Of a stretch of 38,189 nt of DNA, positions 7,878-15,700 are shown piece after piece. The notes beneath the pieces were generated by a model. That model saw only the letters and a list, made by a program, of their open reading frames with translations, was not told where the DNA came from and ran no database searches. The stretch covers positions 1 to 38,189 of the forward strand of contig JAEZFL010000048.1 in assembly GCA_023417515.1 (NCBI GenBank), written 5' to 3'. Source of the stretch: Pseudomonadota bacterium (GTDB lineage Bacteria > Pseudomonadota > Alphaproteobacteria > Sphingomonadales > Sphingomonadaceae). The position numbers were made by a program, and so were the translations under genes. Within the stretch, counting starts at the first letter, position 1, and each line of letters starts with the position of its first letter.

Positions 7878-8933
7878 TCAGTCGATGATGACGGGAGTCG
7901 GCCGCCGCGCACCCAGCGCGACGACGAGTCCGGCGATGGCGAGCAGGCCGCCCGCCGCCGCGAGGGCGGTCCAGCGATAATCCTCGAAGACCGTCGACAG
8001 GAGCATCGCCACGATCGGCACGAGCACGCTCGAATAAGCCGCCTTGCCCGGGCCGATCACGCGCAGGATCCGGTAGTAGAAGAAGAAGGCCAGCGCCGAG
8101 GCGACGAGCCCGAGATAGAGGAGCCCGAGCCAATAGCCCGGCCGGCTCTCGACCACCGGCGCGCCGTAGAGCGCGAAGGCGATCCCGGCATTGGCGATGG
8201 TGCCGTACAGCATCGACCAGGCGAGCAGGGTCGCGACCGGCATCTTCTTCACCGCGTCGACCAGCTGCAGCAGATTGCCCGCCGACGCGGACAGGATGGC
8301 GACCAGGGTGAAGCCGATTCCGAGCATCACCTGCCCCGGCCGCGCCTCCGACACGCGCATCTCGGCGACGAACAGAAGCACGACTCCGGCCATCGCGACG
8401 AGCGAGCCGATGAGGAAGCGGCGGGTCAGCTCATGGCCGAAGAACAATTTGGCGAAGCCGGCATTGGGCACCACCAGAAGCGCGAACACCACCGCGACGA
8501 TCCCGGACGTCACATATTGCTCGGCGGCATAGACGAAGTTGAAGTTGAGCACGAATTGCGGGATTCCGATGGCGAGCGCGAGCAGATGCCCGTTGCGGCC
8601 GAGCCTCAGCGGCGCGCCGCTGATCCGCGCCATCGCGAACATCGCCGCGCTCGCGAAGGCGAAGCGGTAGGCGACCGACCAGGACGGCGGCACCGCATCG
8701 GCGCCGGCGCCCAATTGGTCCTTGATGACGATCCAGGTCGAGCTCCAGATCAGGGTGATCAGGAGGAAGGGGATCAGGATCGACGGGGAGGACAGGCTCG
8801 TCTCCCCGCCCCCGCTCGTCTCGAGCGAAGTCGAGAGACCGGTTCGAGCGGAGCCGAGAACCTCATGCGCCTCAGCTGCGCTCGGCAGGATGTCTCGACT
8901 TCGCTCGCCATGAGCGGAACTGGGCTCGGTCAT
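7878..8933 (-). CDS. EamA/DMT-family transporter with repeat-encoded N-terminal insert
   Basis: A 351-residue membrane protein of the drug/metabolite transporter superfamily with two EamA units and about ten membrane segments. The first begins at ILIPFLLITLIWSSTWIVIKDQ and later ones include FLIGSLVAMAGVVLLFVAEM and VLVPIVAMLLSTVFEDY. Transported substrate is unknown; many relatives export amino acids or metabolites. The ATG at 8931-8933 begins one base after the stop of the threonine aldolase gene, which supports this start and indicates a two-gene operon. The first membrane segment is preceded by about 45 residues, unusually long for the family. Residues about 6-41 are encoded by an inverted repeat pair (8812-8917). 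Confidence 0.88.
   Translation of the reverse strand: MTEPSSAHGERSRDILPSAAEAHEVLGSARTGLSTSLETSGGGETSLSSPSILIPFLLITLIWSSTWIVIKDQLGAGADAVPPSWSVAYRFAFASAAMFAMARISGAPLRLGRNGHLLALAIGIPQFVLNFNFVYAAEQYVTSGIVAVVFALLVVPNAGFAKLFFGHELTRRFLIGSLVAMAGVVLLFVAEMRVSEARPGQVMLGIGFTLVAILSASAGNLLQLVDAVKKMPVATLLAWSMLYGTIANAGIAFALYGAPVVESRPGYWLGLLYLGLVASALAFFFYYRILRVIGPGKAAYSSVLVPIVAMLLSTVFEDYRWTALAAAGGLLAIAGLVVALGARRPTPVIID
8812..8917. repeat. Inverted repeat pair inside the EamA transporter gene (family F)
   Basis: Arms at about 8812-8840 and 8888-8917 are imperfect reverse complements about 30 bases long, sharing the core GAGCGAAGTCGAGA (about 8823-8836) and TCTCGACTTCGCTC (about 8892-8905) with CCGCTC at the outer ends. 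The 47-base centre has no obvious structure. The whole element is read in frame as residues about 6-41 of the transporter. Confidence 0.85.
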
Positions 8934-8934
8934 G

Positions 8935-9939
8935 TCAGAGCGCGCGGATCGCGGCGGCGAGCGCGTCGACATGGGCGGGATCGCTGTCCCAGCTCGTCAC
9001 CAGCCGGACCTCGCCCGGCGCCCAGTCGTAGAAGTCGAAGCCTTGGGCACGAAGCGCCGCCGCTTCCTCGGCGCTGACCTTGAGGAACAGCTCGTTGGCC
9101 TCGACCGGCTCGACCAGCCGCTCCGTCCCGGCCGCCGCGGCGATGCGGTCGGCGGCGTCGTTGGCGAGGCGGCCGTTGCGAAGCCACAAATCGCCATCGA
9201 TCATCGCCAGGATTTGGGCGGCGAGATAGCGCCCCTTGGACAAGAGGTGCCCGGCGCGCTTGCGCCGATAATGGGTCGCGGCCGCGCGGGCTGGATCGAA
9301 GAAGACCAGGGCCTCGGCCGACATGCCGCCATTCTTGACGAAGCCGAACGACAGGATGTCGACCCCGGCACGCCAGGTCAGGTCGGCCGGCGCGCAGCCG
9401 AGCCGAGCCACCGCATTGGCGAAGCGCGCGCCGTCGAGATGAAGGCCGAGCCCGCGCGTCCGGCAGACCGCGCCGATCGCCGCGGTCTCGTCCGGGGTGT
9501 AGACCCGGCCATATTCGGTCGCGTTGGTGATCGATACGGCGTTCGGCTTCATCCAGTGGACGCCGTCCGGCACCAGGTCGAGCCGCTCGGTCAGGCTCGC
9601 CGGACTCAGCTTCGCGCCGGCCCCCGCCACGGTCAGCAGCTTGGCGCCATGGGTATAGAATTCCGGCGCCCCGCACTCATCATTGTTGATATGCGCATCC
9701 TGGTGGCAGACGAGCGCTCCGTGCGGCGGACACAGCTCGGCGAGCGCCAGCGAATTGGCCGCCGTCCCGCTGCTCACCCACAAGGCCGCGACCTCTTTCT
9801 CGAACAGCTCGGAAAAGGCCGCCGACAGGCTCCGGCTGAGCGAGTCGCCGTCATAAGCGGTGTCGAGCCGGTTGGCCGCTGCGATCGCCACCATCACCTC
9901 GGGGCAGACGGCGGCGGCATTATCGGAAAAGAAGCGCAT
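8935..9939 (-). CDS. Threonine aldolase family PLP enzyme
   Basis: A 334-residue fold-type I PLP-dependent enzyme of the low-specificity L-threonine aldolase family, which cleaves threonine or related beta-hydroxy amino acids to glycine and an aldehyde. Family features are MRFFSDNAAAVCPEVM at the start, ALWVSSGTAANSLAL, HQDAHINNDECGAPEFYTHG, LHLDGARFANAVA with the cofactor-binding Asp, and the PLP lysine in SFGFVKNGG. The ATG at 9937-9939 follows an AGGGAG Shine-Dalgarno sequence; the longer frame to 9975 is less likely. It is the first gene of a pair with the EamA transporter (one-base gap), which suggests the exporter may handle a related amino acid; that link is inference. Confidence 0.9.
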   Translation of the reverse strand: MRFFSDNAAAVCPEVMVAIAAANRLDTAYDGDSLSRSLSAAFSELFEKEVAALWVSSGTAANSLALAELCPPHGALVCHQDAHINNDECGAPEFYTHGAKLLTVAGAGAKLSPASLTERLDLVPDGVHWMKPNAVSITNATEYGRVYTPDETAAIGAVCRTRGLGLHLDGARFANAVARLGCAPADLTWRAGVDILSFGFVKNGGMSAEALVFFDPARAAATHYRRKRAGHLLSKGRYLAAQILAMIDGDLWLRNGRLANDAADRIAAAAGTERLVEPVEANELFLKVSAEEAAALRAQGFDFYDWAPGEVRLVTSWDSDPAHVDALAAAIRAL

Positions 9940-10077
9940 GGCGGCTCCCTTGCGAGGGTTGGGCGGGCGCGTCAACGCATGCGATTTTCCCGCAGAAATA
10001 CGCCTTCCACCGGTCGCGATTTAACTCTCCATTAGGGACGAACGACCTAGGGTGAAGCGAGCATGCGAGGCTGAAGA

Positions 10078-10512
10078 ATGGGCGTAGAGAATTTCACGGC
10101 GGCTTCGGGTTCAGGCACCCGCAGGGCGAAGCGCGCCCGGGTGCTGCTGGCCGCCAAGTTGCAGACTCCTTATGGCGAGATCGACGCGCGGCTCCGCGAC
10201 CTGTCGCAGAAGGGCGCGTTGGTCGAATGTTCGCCGACCCCGCCGCAGGGCAGCGAGGTCGTGTTCTCGCGCGGGCCGATCACCGTGCCGGCGCGGGTCG
10301 CCTGGTCAGGCGACGGCCGCGTCGGTCTCGAATTCCACTATCAGATCGACGAGAATGAGATGCTGGTGCAGCTCAAGCGAGTCTCCAACCTGCAGGCGCG
10401 CGAGCGTTTCCGCCGCCCCGGAATCAAGGAAGGCGCGAGCGACAAGGAACGCGCGCTTGCGGCCGCCTGGGGCGTCCAGGTCGGCATCAACATCCCCGAA
10501 GGCGATCTCTGA
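10078..10512 (+). CDS. PilZ-domain protein (first of a tandem pair)
   Basis: A 144-residue protein with a PilZ domain over roughly residues 14-105, the class that binds cyclic di-GMP. The basic motif TRRAKRARV and the second motif RDLSQKGALV (D-x-S-x-x-G) are both present, so ligand binding is plausible. The last 35 or so residues form a charged tail ending VGINIPEGDL. The next gene, eight bases downstream, encodes another PilZ protein, so the two are very likely one transcription unit. Confidence 0.85.
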   Translation: MGVENFTAASGSGTRRAKRARVLLAAKLQTPYGEIDARLRDLSQKGALVECSPTPPQGSEVVFSRGPITVPARVAWSGDGRVGLEFHYQIDENEMLVQLKRVSNLQARERFRRPGIKEGASDKERALAAAWGVQVGINIPEGDL

Positions 10513-10520
10513 GTCCCGCC

Positions 10521-10910
10521 GTGGACGCGTTCGGCACCCCCTGGCAGTCGGGCCTCGGCAGCGACGGCAGCGGCCTCGACGCCGAGCTGTCCCACTGGCC
10601 CGCGTCGAACCATGAGCGCAAGGTGCGCAAGTCCGAGCGACTCACGGTCGAGGTGAGCGCCGGCCTTCGCCAGCGCGGCGCGTCCGGCGTCTCGGTCCGA
10701 GTGCTCGACCTGTCGCCGGAGGGCTTCCGCGCCTCCACCCATCTCGAGCTCAACAACGGCGCCGACGTGTGGCTTCGCCTGCCCGGCCTCGAGCCTCTTC
10801 ACGCCACGGTGGCGTGGAGCACGGGCCACTTCATCGGCTGCGCGTTCGAGCGGCCGCTCCACCCGGCCGTGGTCGACATGATCGTGAGGAAAGCGGGCGG
10901 CCGCGCCTGA
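10521..10910 (+). CDS. PilZ-domain protein (second of a tandem pair)
   Basis: A 129-residue protein beginning at GTG 10521. After a Gly/Ser-rich leader of about 30 residues it has a PilZ domain with RKVRKSERL (basic motif) and LDLSPEGFRAS (D-x-S-x-x-G motif), then the beta-strand pattern HATVAWSTGHFIGCAFERPLH typical of the family. Both cyclic di-GMP binding motifs look intact. It lies eight bases after the first PilZ gene and is convergent with gapR. Sequence differences from the first copy are large, so this is an old duplication or two separate recruits. Confidence 0.82.
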   Translation: MDAFGTPWQSGLGSDGSGLDAELSHWPASNHERKVRKSERLTVEVSAGLRQRGASGVSVRVLDLSPEGFRASTHLELNNGADVWLRLPGLEPLHATVAWSTGHFIGCAFERPLHPAVVDMIVRKAGGRA

Positions 10911-10931
10911 CGGCGACCGCCCGGTTCGAGA

Positions 10932-11174
10932 CTAGCCCAGTCCGAGCGCGGCCTTGTAGGTCTCGAGCAGGGCCTCGGCCTCGTCGCGGGCGTTCTTCTC
11001 CATCTTCCGAAGCCGAACGATGGTGCGCATCGTCTTGGGATCGTAGCCCCGCGCCTTCGCTTCCGCGTAGACGTCGCGGACATCGTCGGCGATGCCCTTC
11101 TTCTCTTCCTCGAGCCGCTCGATCCGTTCGATCAGGAGCCGCAATTCGTCGGCCGCGACCGATCCTTCCGCCAT
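10932..11174 (-). CDS. gapR: GapR family nucleoid-associated protein (DUF2312)
   Basis: An 80-residue protein matching the DUF2312/GapR family. In Caulobacter GapR binds AT-rich overtwisted DNA ahead of replication forks and RNA polymerase and supports topoisomerase action. The sequence has the characteristic long helix LRLLIERIERLEEEKKGIAD, the DVRDVYAEAKARGYD segment and YDPKTMRTIVRLRKM, then a C-terminal helix ending YKAALGLG. Its length agrees with the family. It is divergent from pyk across about 106 bases. Confidence 0.94.
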   Translation of the reverse strand: MAEGSVAADELRLLIERIERLEEEKKGIADDVRDVYAEAKARGYDPKTMRTIVRLRKMEKNARDEAEALLETYKAALGLG

Positions 11175-11280
11175 GTGAGTCCAATCCCCGCAAAAATGGT
11201 GAGCGGCGCGTCTAGGCAAACGACCGCCCCGGCTCAACCCCGCCTTGCACTGTTGTCCACAGCGGTTATGCGCGGCTGCC

Positions 11281-12771
11281 ATGCCGACGCGAGAATCCAC
11301 GCCGAGCCGCTTCGTCCCGCGCACCCGCAAGGTCCGCATCCTGGCCACTTTGGGGCCGGCGAGCGAGACTCCCGAAATGATCCGGGCGCTCGCGGAAGCG
11401 GGCGCCGACGCCTTCCGGCTCAACATGAGCCATGGCGAGCATGACGGGCACAAGAAGCGAATCGAGGCGATCCGCGCCCTCGAGAGCGAGCTCGACCGGC
11501 CGACCACGATCCTCGTCGACCTCCAGGGCCCCAAGCTGCGAGTCGGCCGCTTCGAGGGCGGCAAGGCCGAGATCAGGAAGGGTCAGACCTTCCGGTTCGA
11601 CCGCGATCCTGCGCCGGGCGACGACAAGCGCGTCGAGCTTCCGCACAAGGAGATCTTCGAGGCGCTCCAGCCCGGCACCCGCCTGCTCGTCGACGACGGC
11701 AAGCTCGTCTTCCGGGTCGCCGAGATCACACCCGATAGCATCGAGGCCTATGTCGAGGTCGGCGGCACCATCTCCAACAACAAGGGCCTCAACGTCCCCG
11801 ACGTCGTGCTTCCGCTCGCGGCCCTGACCGAGAAGGACCGCCGCGACCTCGCCTTCGCGCTCGACCAGAATGTCGACTGGATCGCCTTGTCCTTCGTCCA
11901 GCGGCCCGAAGACGTCGCCGAGGCGCGGCGGCTGATCGGCGGCAAGGCCAATCTCCTCGTCAAGATCGAGAAGCCGCAGGCGGTGGTGCGCCTCAACGAG
12001 ATCCTCGAGCTCGCCGATGCCTGCATGGTCGCGCGCGGCGACCTCGGAGTCGAGATGCGGCCCGAGCAGGTCCCGCCCCTCCAGAAGAAGATCGTCGAAA
12101 CGGCGCGCCAGATGGGCAAGCCGGTCGTCGTCGCCACCCAGATGCTCGAATCGATGATCAGCTCGCCCAGCCCGACCCGCGCCGAGGTCTCCGACGTCGC
12201 CACCGCGGTCTATGACGGCGCCGACGCGATCATGCTGTCGGCCGAGAGCGCGAGCGGCGACTGGCCGGTCGAGGCGGTGACGATCATGAACCGAATCGGC
12301 ACCGAGGTCGAAGCGGACCCCAGCCACCACGCCCGGGTCCATTTCACCGAGACCCCGGCCGATCCCACCACCAACGACGCCATCGCCGAGGCGGCCGGAG
12401 CGATGGTCAATGTCGTCAACGCGGCCGGAATCGTCTGCTTCACCGCGTCGGGAAGCACCGCCCGCCGGGTCGCGCGCGAGCGGCCGACCGTGCCCCTCCT
12501 CGTGCTGACCCCGTCGCTGCGCACCGCGCGTCGGCTCGGCCTGCTGTGGGGGGCGCATTCCGTGCGCACTCGCGACGTCGCCAATTTCGAGGAGATGGTC
12601 GGCAAGTCCAAGCGCATGGCGCTTCGCCACGGCCTCGCCACCGGCGGGCAGCGGATCATCATCACCGCCGGCGTTCCGTTCGGCACGCCGGGCTCGACCA
12701 ACGTGCTTCACATCGTCCGGCTCGTCGGCGACGAGCTCGAGCGCTACCACCGCGAGACCGAAGGCGACTGA
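11281..12771 (+). CDS. pyk: Pyruvate kinase
   Basis: A 496-residue pyruvate kinase, the last step of glycolysis, making pyruvate and ATP from phosphoenolpyruvate. The substrate-binding and catalytic motifs are intact: RKVRILATLGPAS near the start, FRLNMSHGEH, ILVDLQGPKLRVG, NLLVKIEKPQAV with the catalytic Lys, MVARGDLGVEM, and VATQMLESMISSPSPTRAE followed by IMLSAESA. The C-terminal regulatory domain runs to the end. I chose the ATG at 11281; an upstream in-frame TTG at 11245 would add 12 residues unlike the family. No other glycolytic gene is adjacent. Confidence 0.96.
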   Translation: MPTRESTPSRFVPRTRKVRILATLGPASETPEMIRALAEAGADAFRLNMSHGEHDGHKKRIEAIRALESELDRPTTILVDLQGPKLRVGRFEGGKAEIRKGQTFRFDRDPAPGDDKRVELPHKEIFEALQPGTRLLVDDGKLVFRVAEITPDSIEAYVEVGGTISNNKGLNVPDVVLPLAALTEKDRRDLAFALDQNVDWIALSFVQRPEDVAEARRLIGGKANLLVKIEKPQAVVRLNEILELADACMVARGDLGVEMRPEQVPPLQKKIVETARQMGKPVVVATQMLESMISSPSPTRAEVSDVATAVYDGADAIMLSAESASGDWPVEAVTIMNRIGTEVEADPSHHARVHFTETPADPTTNDAIAEAAGAMVNVVNAAGIVCFTASGSTARRVARERPTVPLLVLTPSLRTARRLGLLWGAHSVRTRDVANFEEMVGKSKRMALRHGLATGGQRIIITAGVPFGTPGSTNVLHIVRLVGDELERYHRETEGD

Positions 12772-12864
12772 CACCGCGCGCGCCGCGGCGCTTTCTCCAT
12801 AACGGCGCCGAAGCGGAGCAGCCTGTTTGCCGACCCTTAGCCATGGCCGGCTAATTCCGGCGGC

Positions 12865-13509
12865 ATGGCCGATTTCGATCCGTTCCGCCGCCGCCGCCGC
12901 CTGCCGAAGCAATGGGCCCCCTATCGGGCATCGCGCCGGCGCTGGCGCGAGGGCCGGCTGATGGTCGAGGCCGGGCTTCTGATCGGCCTCACCGCCTTCA
13001 GCCTCGCCCAGTTCGCCGGCGCCAACGTGCCGGCCGCAGTCGCGCCGGTCGTCGCGGGACCGCCGGCAGCGATCGAAGCGCCGGCGCAAGCGGTGGACCC
13101 TTATGCGCAGTCGGCGCAATCGCGAGCCATCCTCGCGGCCCAGGAGGGCGCGCCGTCGGTCGGCCTTGCCGACCCAAGCGGCCATCGGATCGCCACGACC
13201 GCAGCGCTGCGGGTGATCGATGGCGACACGTTCGACTATGGCGGCGATCGCATCCGCATCGCCGACATCGACACGCCGGAAGTGCGCGGCCGCTGCCCGA
13301 AGGAGCGCGCCCAGGCGGCGCGGGCGACCCTGCGCTTGCGGGCGCTGCTCGCCGCCGGCCCTTTCGAGTTGGTCCGCAACGGCCGCGACGAGGACCGCTA
13401 CGGCCGCAAGCTCAGGGTCGTGGTGCGCGACGGCCGCTCGATCGGCGACATGCTCGTCGCCGAGGGCCTGGCGCGGACCTGGACGGGCCGACGCGAGCCC
13501 TGGTGCTAG
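12865..13509 (+). CDS. Membrane-anchored thermonuclease (SNase)-like protein
   Basis: A 214-residue protein with a basic N-terminus (FRRRRRLPKQW), one membrane anchor around MVEAGLLIGLTAFSLAQFAG, an Ala/Pro-rich linker, and a C-terminal staphylococcal-nuclease-like domain. The nuclease part shows VIDGDTF, RIADIDTPEVRG and the segment EDRYGRKLRVVV, which carry the usual acidic and Arg active-site positions; it ends LVAEGLARTW. Such proteins are predicted periplasmic nucleases. The stop overlaps the convergent MgtC-type gene by four bases. Confidence 0.85.
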   Translation: MADFDPFRRRRRLPKQWAPYRASRRRWREGRLMVEAGLLIGLTAFSLAQFAGANVPAAVAPVVAGPPAAIEAPAQAVDPYAQSAQSRAILAAQEGAPSVGLADPSGHRIATTAALRVIDGDTFDYGGDRIRIADIDTPEVRGRCPKERAQAARATLRLRALLAAGPFELVRNGRDEDRYGRKLRVVVRDGRSIGDMLVAEGLARTWTGRREPWC

Positions 13510-13961
13510 TCTGAATCGTCTGAATCCTTGTTCGCATTCTTCTGCGTCAGGCCGAGGCGCTTCTCGATCTGGCCGACCAGGACAAGGAGAATGAGGCCGA
13601 GACTGGCAGCGACGATCACCACGTCGAAATGGGCGGCTCCGGCGGCGATGCCGAGCGCCGAGGCGAGCCACAGATTGGCCGCCGTCGTCGTGTTGTGAAC
13701 GGTGTCGCGGGCCGCGAAGATGAGGCCGGCGGCGATGAAGCCGATCGCCTGGGCGAGGCCCTGGATCGCGCGCAGCGGGTCCGAATCGTCGAACTGCTCC
13801 GTGAGCTTCAACGCGCTGACCGTCACCGCCGCGGAACTCAGGGCGACGAGGGCGTGGGTGCGGATTCCGGCCGGGAAGCCGCGCACCTCGCGGTCGAAGC
13901 CGAGCATGAGGCCGACGAGGGTCGCGACTCCGAGGCGGATGAGGACTTGTTCGAGGGGCAT
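13506..13961 (-). CDS. MgtC/SapB family membrane protein
   Basis: A 151-residue membrane protein with the N-terminal hydrophobic domain of the MgtC/SapB family. It starts MPLEQVLIRLGVATLVGLMLGFDRE and continues with RGFPAGIRTHALVALSSAAV, both conserved family segments, then IGFIAAGLIF and a last hydrophobic stretch VVIVAASLGLILLVLV. MgtC members affect survival in low magnesium and ATP synthase activity in pathogens; the role of this short form is not known. The C-terminal soluble domain of classical MgtC is absent. Its start is the ATG at 13959-13961. Confidence 0.85.
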   Translation of the reverse strand: MPLEQVLIRLGVATLVGLMLGFDREVRGFPAGIRTHALVALSSAAVTVSALKLTEQFDDSDPLRAIQGLAQAIGFIAAGLIFAARDTVHNTTTAANLWLASALGIAAGAAHFDVVIVAASLGLILLVLVGQIEKRLGLTQKNANKDSDDSD

Positions 13962-14002
13962 TGTTCCGCCCCTAAAACGTGAAACCGGCCCCCGGTTCCC
14001 TT

Positions 14003-14407
14003 TCAGGCGTCGCCGGTCGCCCGCGCGACGGCGAGCGTGTCGACATATTGCCGGAAGCTGGTGATCCGGCCGTCGACCACGCGCAGGACATGGGCCATTT
14101 GCGGGGCCATCGCCTTGCCGGTGGCGGCGCAGGTGCCGGAATAGCGGCCGAGCACGACCACCGTGTCGCCGCCGTCGATATATTCCTCGGGATGGGCGCC
14201 GAAGCCCTGCCATTCCGTCCCAAGCCGGCCGAACACGCCGGTCAGCACCGCCTCGGGCCCGCGATAGGGATTGTTGTCGGCATAAGGAAAATTCTCGGCC
14301 TCCACCCATTCGATGTCCGGGCTCATCAACGTGATGATCGCGTCGACGTCTCCCGCGGCGAAGGCCTCGTAGAGGCGGCGGACGGTGGCGACATTATCCT
14401 TCGGCAT
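14003..14407 (-). CDS. NTF2-like (SnoaL-type) protein
   Basis: A 134-residue protein with the cone-shaped alpha+beta barrel pattern of the NTF2-like superfamily: NVATVRRLYEAFAAGDVDAI, the early Asp and Trp of LMSPDIEWVEAE, then DTVVVLGRYSGT and VVDGRITSFRQYVDT. Members include ketosteroid isomerase-like and SnoaL-like enzymes and many binding proteins, so no reaction can be assigned. I chose the ATG at 14405-14407; the frame also reaches 14443. It is about 40 bases upstream of the MgtC-type gene on the same strand and could be transcribed with it. Confidence 0.8.
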   Translation of the reverse strand: MPKDNVATVRRLYEAFAAGDVDAIITLMSPDIEWVEAENFPYADNNPYRGPEAVLTGVFGRLGTEWQGFGAHPEEYIDGGDTVVVLGRYSGTCAATGKAMAPQMAHVLRVVDGRITSFRQYVDTLAVARATGDA

Positions 14408-14469
14408 GAACGGCTTCTCCCCCCGAAGATGCCCTGGCTTCATGCCACGCGCCGCGCCGCCGGGGAAGC

Positions 14470-14682
14470 CTAGAGGTCGAGCGCGGGCTCGCGCTCCTCA
14501 TAAGGGTAGCGGCCGCGGATCCGGGCGTTGAAGTGACGGCCCTTGGAGAAAGCGCGGCGGAAGGCCTCGGCCGCCTCGGGCGGCACGCCTTGATAGACGT
14601 AGCGGCGGCCCGTGGTGAACAGGACGTCGAGCTCGCGCGAGGCCGGGCGATAGTCGAACGCGCGGATGATCGTCGACGGCAT
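14470..14682 (-). CDS. KTSC domain protein
   Basis: A 70-residue single-domain protein fitting the KTSC family: it begins MPSTIIRAFDYRPASRELDV, followed by LFTTGRRYVYQGVPPEAAEAF, with SKGRHFNARIRGRYPY near the end. KTSC domains occur alone or fused to nucleases and tRNA synthetases and are presumed RNA-binding, with no firm function. Usual members have the Lys-Thr-Ser-Cys pattern that names the family; that tetrad is not obvious here. Confidence 0.8.
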   Translation of the reverse strand: MPSTIIRAFDYRPASRELDVLFTTGRRYVYQGVPPEAAEAFRRAFSKGRHFNARIRGRYPYEEREPALDL

Positions 14683-14771
14683 GGCCGAGGAACGCCGGAG
14701 CCGCGCAATGGCTGCGCCGGCTTGACCCGGCTGCCAATGAGATCATTCTGGCGGCGAGGGGGAGACCCGAC

Positions 14772-15340
14772 ATGCGCGCTGCCGCCCTGATGCTTCCGAT
14801 CGTCGCCCTGGCCGCCGTCGCGGTGGCGAGCGCTCCGCCCGGCTACGGCCCGGACGGCGACTTCAACATGACGATGGGCACCAACGCCTCGGACATGGCC
14901 GCGGACATGAACGCCGTCGATTACAACATGGCCGAATCGGTCTTCGCCCGGCCTGGGTCGCGGACGGCGAGTGGCTCTATGGCGCCTCCGACGATTCGGG
15001 CGCGGCCTGGTATATCGACCTGCGCGCATCCGACCTCGAGGCGCGGCCGATGCGGGTGCGGGTCCGCACGGACGACGCGGCGGTGGCGGGGAGCCGCTAC
15101 GGCTTCACCGAGCGCGACCTGGCGATCGACTGCGCCAAATATCGCTACCGAGTCGAGCGGACCCGCCACTACGACCTTGACGGGCGCTCGGCGGGACCGG
15201 AGCAGCCCGGCGGCGGACCGCTGGTGCGCGCGGCGCCCGGCAGCGCCTATGCCAACCTCGCCCAGGAAGCCTGCTTCCACGGCCCGTTGTCGGACGACAT
15301 GCTCGCCAATCTGACGACCACCGTCATGAACGGCATGTAG
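14772..15340 (+). pseudogene. Exported protein gene with a frameshift near 14949-14951
   Basis: The first 58 or so codons (ATG 14772) give a signal peptide MRAAALMLPIVALAAVAVASA and a Met/Asp/Asn-rich stretch ending MAESVFAR. After about 14950 the sensible reading moves to another frame: AWVADGEWLYGASDDSGAAW, then YIDLRASDLEARPMRVRVR, to the stop at 15338-15340. One extra G in the GG at 14950-14951 would join the two parts as VFARAWVADGEW. The joined product would be about 190 residues, with two Cys in the second half. No family is recognised. It may be a real pseudogene or a one-base error in the sequence. Confidence 0.7.
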
Positions 15341-15700
15341 GCAACGCGCCGACTCGCCTGGGCTGCTTTCCCGGCGCTGACGATCCGCGCGTTGGAGGAG
15401 AAAGCGGGCTCGCATGAGCCGGCGCTCCGGAACGGGTGCGCACCATCCACAGAAATGCGGCGAGCGGAGTCCTTTCTACAACATTAACGGCTTGCAGCCG
15501 AGTCCGGCGTGGCACAAGATGCTGCGGTCGAATGGCTGGGGCGGCCCCATAGATGGTGGTGACGCGCAAGATTCGATCCACTTTATCCACAGCTCTGTGG
15601 ATATCGGGGACGATCGCAAGGAAGTCCGCCGCTGCCCCTTTCATTCGCCTAATCTGGCCGTAGAAGCGGCTGGAACGTAAGTAGAACGAGGGGTAGAGTG
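15341..15700 (+). promoter_or_regulatory. Control region upstream of the nrd operon
   Basis: These 360 bases between the frameshifted gene and nrdA hold no convincing gene; an 88-codon frame at 15414-15680 has no recognisable domain or regular composition. The region is less GC-rich than its surroundings, and its main feature is the DnaA-box palindrome at 15583-15604, about 100 bases before the nrdA start. I looked for paired NrdR boxes of the usual form and could not identify any with confidence. Confidence 0.5.
15583..15604. promoter_or_regulatory. Inverted DnaA boxes upstream of nrdA
   Basis: TTATCCACA (15583-15591) is a perfect match to the DnaA box consensus. It faces TGTGGATAT (15596-15604), whose reverse complement ATATCCACA has one mismatch. 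Together they form a palindrome with nine-base arms (TATCCACAG and CTGTGGATA) around a CT centre. In E. coli, DnaA boxes regulate nrdAB, so a similar replication-linked control is plausible here. Confidence 0.6.

Noticed and set aside
11253..11261. TTGTCCACA, a DnaA-box-like sequence between gapR and pyk
   Set aside because: A single one-mismatch site with no partner is expected by chance in this length.
11266..13671. An 801-codon open frame on the minus strand across pyk and the nuclease gene
   Set aside because: It spans two well-supported plus-strand genes and shows only shadow composition.
15414..15680. An 88-codon open frame upstream of nrdA
   Set aside because: No domain and irregular composition; it overlaps the DnaA-box palindrome and is better read as control DNA.
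15341..15700. Search for paired NrdR boxes before nrdA
   Set aside because: I could not find two sites with the expected palindromic form and helical spacing, so none is claimed.
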